In this document: positions 61,773-64,000 of the stretch, one piece after another | How the letters are laid out: each line of letters begins with the position of its first letter | Position numbering within the stretch: position 1 is the first letter of the stretch | DNA from: Duodenibacillus sp964509205 | GTDB taxonomy: Bacteria; Pseudomonadota; Gammaproteobacteria; Burkholderiales; Burkholderiaceae_F | DNA length: 64,000 nucleotides | Reading direction: 5' to 3' | Assembly: GCA_964509205.1 (NCBI GenBank) | Contig: CAZDVW010000007.1 | Span: 1-64,000, forward strand | Made by a program: the position numbers and the translations under genes | The notes under the pieces: generated by a model | Database searches by the model: none | What the model saw: only the letters and a program-made list of their open reading frames with translations | Told to the model about the DNA's origin: nothing

Positions 61773-63419
61773 ATGCTCAGCGACATCGAAATCGCTCAGT
61801 CGATCCGACTCAAACGAATCGACGACCTTGCCCATGAATGGGGGCTCACAGATGAAGAATTTGAGCCCTACGGTCGTGACAAGGCAAAGGTCACATTAAA
61901 CAAAACGCGCACTCCGAACGGGAAACTGATTCTCGTGACGGCCACTTCCGGGATGCCTGCCGGCTCCGGCAAAACAACGACATCCATTGCGTTGGCGCAG
62001 GGATTGAACCGCATCGGGAAAAAAGCTGTTCTCGCCTTGCGCGAACCTTCGCTCGGCCCCGTTTTCGGAATGAAAGGCGGAGCGGCCGGCGGCGGCTACT
62101 CTCAAGTTCTTCCGATGGAATCCATCAACCTGCACTTCACGGGCGATTTCCACGCCATTTCGGCGGCAAACAATCTGTTGGCCGCACTCATTGACAATGC
62201 CAGACATTTCCGCCAGGTCGACTTGCGAGAAGTCACCTGGAAACGTGTCGTCGACCTCAATGACAGACAATTGCGCTTCATTGTTTCCGGCCTCGGCGGC
62301 CCCGTGAACGGCGATCCGGCCGAGACCGGATTTGACATCACGGTTGCCAGCGAACTCATGGCCGTGCTGTGTTTGGCCGACAGCGAAGAGGACTTAAGAA
62401 ACAGAATCAATTCTCTTGTCATCGGCATTAAACGCGACGGATCAGCTTTCACGTGCGGTGAACTCGGAGCAACCGGTTCTCTGATGGCGCTCCTTTTGGA
62501 GGCCGTTAAACCCAATCTCGTCCAAACGACGGAGGGAACGCCCGCCTTTGTCCACGGAGGCCCTTTTGCCAACATCGCTCACGGCTGCAATTCCATTGCG
62601 GCAACAAAAGCAGCAATGACGCTCGGCGAGTTTGCCATTACGGAGGCCGGATTCGGCAGTGACCTCGGTGCTCAGAAATTCTTTGACATTAAATGCCGGC
62701 ATGCCGGACTTGTCCCTTCCGCCGTGGTTCTCGTCACGAGTCTCAAAGCACTTCGCTGGCACGGAGGCGTTGATTTGAAAGAAATCGGAAAACCCAACAT
62801 CAACGCACTGAAAGCAGGCCTTTGCAATCTCGATGCCCACGTTGAAAACTTAAAGCGCTTTGGTCCGCCCATCGTCGTCTCCATGAATCATTTCTCAGGA
62901 GATCCGGAAGACGAAATCGCCGTTTTGCGCGAGCACTGCAAGGAACTCGGCGTTCGATTTGCCGTCAGCAAAGGTTTTGCCGAGGGAGGAGCCGGTGCCG
63001 TCGATCTCGCACACGAAGTTCTTGATGCTGTTGGCGAAGCCCCCAAGGAATTGCATTTCTCCTACCCGGCCGATGCTCCGATTCCGGAGAAAATTGAAGC
63101 CATTGCCAAAAACGTTTACGGCGCAGGGTCCGTTTCTTTTTCAGAGGCCGCCAAGAAGGATCTCAAAAACCTTCAGGCTCTCGGCTTTGATCGATTAGCC
63201 GTCTGCGTGGCCAAAACGCCTCTCTCACTGACGCACGATCCGAGTCAAAAGGGGGCTCCCAAAGGATGGAATCTTCCCGTACAACGGCTTTTGCTCAATG
63301 CCGGGGCCGGATTCGTTGTTGCCACAACAGGAGCCATTTTGCGCATGCCCGGCCTTCCGAGAGAGCCGGCTGCTTACCGAATCGACGTCAAGGACGGAAA
63401 GATCACGGGGCTGTCCTAA
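61773..63419 (+). CDS. fhs: Formate-tetrahydrofolate ligase
   Basis: This 548-residue enzyme makes 10-formyl-THF from formate, THF and ATP. It has the P-loop TSGMPAGSGKTTTSIALAQG (the family more often has TPTPAGEGKTT), EPSLGPVFGMKGGAAGGGYSQV, FTGDFHAISAANNLLAALIDN and a C-terminal GAGFVVATTGAILRMPGLP. The ATG at 61773 has TTGGAG upstream. It lets cells recycle formate into purine and one-carbon metabolism, common in anaerobes. A strong terminator follows. Confidence 0.96.
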   Translation: MLSDIEIAQSIRLKRIDDLAHEWGLTDEEFEPYGRDKAKVTLNKTRTPNGKLILVTATSGMPAGSGKTTTSIALAQGLNRIGKKAVLALREPSLGPVFGMKGGAAGGGYSQVLPMESINLHFTGDFHAISAANNLLAALIDNARHFRQVDLREVTWKRVVDLNDRQLRFIVSGLGGPVNGDPAETGFDITVASELMAVLCLADSEEDLRNRINSLVIGIKRDGSAFTCGELGATGSLMALLLEAVKPNLVQTTEGTPAFVHGGPFANIAHGCNSIAATKAAMTLGEFAITEAGFGSDLGAQKFFDIKCRHAGLVPSAVVLVTSLKALRWHGGVDLKEIGKPNINALKAGLCNLDAHVENLKRFGPPIVVSMNHFSGDPEDEIAVLREHCKELGVRFAVSKGFAEGGAGAVDLAHEVLDAVGEAPKELHFSYPADAPIPEKIEAIAKNVYGAGSVSFSEAAKKDLKNLQALGFDRLAVCVAKTPLSLTHDPSQKGAPKGWNLPVQRLLLNAGAGFVVATTGAILRMPGLPREPAAYRIDVKDGKITGLS

Positions 63420-63460
63420 CCGTCTCGAAACCTCCTTTTTGCAGTTTATTCAACGAAACT

Positions 63461-63495
63461 TGAAACAGGGACAAAACGAGTCCCTGTTTCATTTT
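63461..63495 (+). terminator. Intrinsic terminator after fhs
   Basis: TGAAACAGGGAC (63461-63472) pairs perfectly with GTCCCTGTTTCA (63480-63491) over a seven-base loop and is followed by TTTTC. Confidence 0.8.
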
Positions 63496-63538
63496 CTAAA
63501 CTTCCCTCCAAGCAAAAATGCCGTTTAAGGAGAGCACC

Positions 63539-64000
63539 ATGGCTGAAACGCAGACGACAGATTGTCTTCCTGTTCGTGATGAATTTTTCTGGCTCGAACA
63601 AATCAACAAAGCAACGCTGGTCATCAATACTGAAGAAGGCTTAAGCCCAAAAGAAGAAGCTAAATGTTTTGCCGAGGCCATTCAAGGTGTTTTTGAAGAT
63701 GCCGAAAAACCCGGAGCTGTCCGCCCCAAAACAGTCATCTCATTGGAACCTCTCCTTATCCAAAAGGCCGGACCAAAAATCTCAATTCTTCATGTCGGAA
63801 GAAGCTCTCAGGATATGCATTCCACGTACCGACTGAGTCTGTGTCGGGACAACGCAATCCGCATCATGAATGCCTTAAATGAGGTCTGCGATGCCATGAC
63901 GGCCATGGCCGATGAGCACCGCGAGACGCTGGTTGTCAATTACACGAACGGCGTTGCTGCTCAGCCAAACACGCTTGGTCACTATCTGATCGGGATCCTT
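63539..64000 (+). CDS. Argininosuccinate-lyase-like protein (partial, runs off window)
   Basis: The first 154 codons are present; AGGAGA lies upstream of the ATG. The stretch HVGRSSQDMHSTYRLSLCRD corresponds to the GRSRNDQ-type motif of argininosuccinate lyase. ADEHRETLVVNYTNGVAAQP, then NTLGHYLIGIL, matches its A..HADT..PGYTH.QPAQP region. Two key differences stand out: GRSSQD instead of GRSRND, and Thr-Asn (N137) where the family has Thr-His. It is therefore probably not a classical ArgH but another lyase of the aspartase/fumarase superfamily. Confidence 0.75.
   Translation, partial: MAETQTTDCLPVRDEFFWLEQINKATLVINTEEGLSPKEEAKCFAEAIQGVFEDAEKPGAVRPKTVISLEPLLIQKAGPKISILHVGRSSQDMHSTYRLSLCRDNAIRIMNALNEVCDAMTAMADEHRETLVVNYTNGVAAQPNTLGHYLIGIL

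Overview
The window looks like chromosome from a Gram-negative betaproteobacterium. The order tig-clpP-clpX-lon-hupB, the LpxA/LpxB/LpxD, BamA and Skp envelope genes, and a ParC with the GDQAAY motif I associate with this class all point there. The C4-dicarboxylate uptake with aspartase genes, and no sugar pathway apart from one orphan kinase, would suit an asaccharolytic, host-associated Burkholderiales such as the Sutterellaceae. The family-level placement is inference. No ribosomal RNA, CRISPR array or insertion sequence was seen; there is one tRNA.

Layout. 1-6.6 kb: a LysR regulator diverges from a dcu transporter, two aspartase-type lyases and a DMT exporter, a likely fumarate/aspartate module for anaerobic respiration. 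6.6-16 kb is accessory: threonine aldolase, an antitoxin-like gene behind a decayed toxin, a self-inhibited Fic protein, and a five-gene chaperone-usher fimbrial operon whose promoter runs straight into a tract of ten C residues. 16-22.3 kb (minus strand) is the proteostasis block tRNA-Val, hupB, lon, clpX, clpP, tig; lon has a heat-shock-like promoter. 22.5-24.4 kb holds a lone FGGY kinase and a second antitoxin-like regulator.

24.4-52 kb (minus strand) is a rearranged version of the conserved rpsB-tsf-pyrH-frr-uppS-cdsA-dxr-rseP-bamA-skp-lpxD-fabZ-lpxA-lpxB supercluster. fabZ is missing. A seven-gene block (kdsA, eno, ftsB, rmuC, parC, a NarX-like kinase, a membrane phosphoesterase) lies between cdsA and dxr. 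A 4.3-kb insert between tsf and pyrH carries a DASS anion transporter and a start-less, truncated ORF made of two copies of a domain resembling LPD3 of phage/ICE polyvalent proteins. These copies share a perfect 209-bp repeat inside otherwise diverged sequence.

52.3-59.8 kb (plus strand): ileS-lspA, then a tightly overlapping coaBC-small membrane protein-dut-yjiH/yjiG-like set and a DUF2156 protein. 59.8-61.5 kb: etfBA on the minus strand. 61.8-64 kb: formate-tetrahydrofolate ligase and the start of an argininosuccinate-lyase-like gene that lacks the family histidine and runs off the window.

No clearly novel multi-gene system is proven here. The strongest leads are the C-tract fimbrial promoter, the recombining polyvalent-protein remnant inside the translation operon, and the lineage-specific rewiring of the envelope supercluster.
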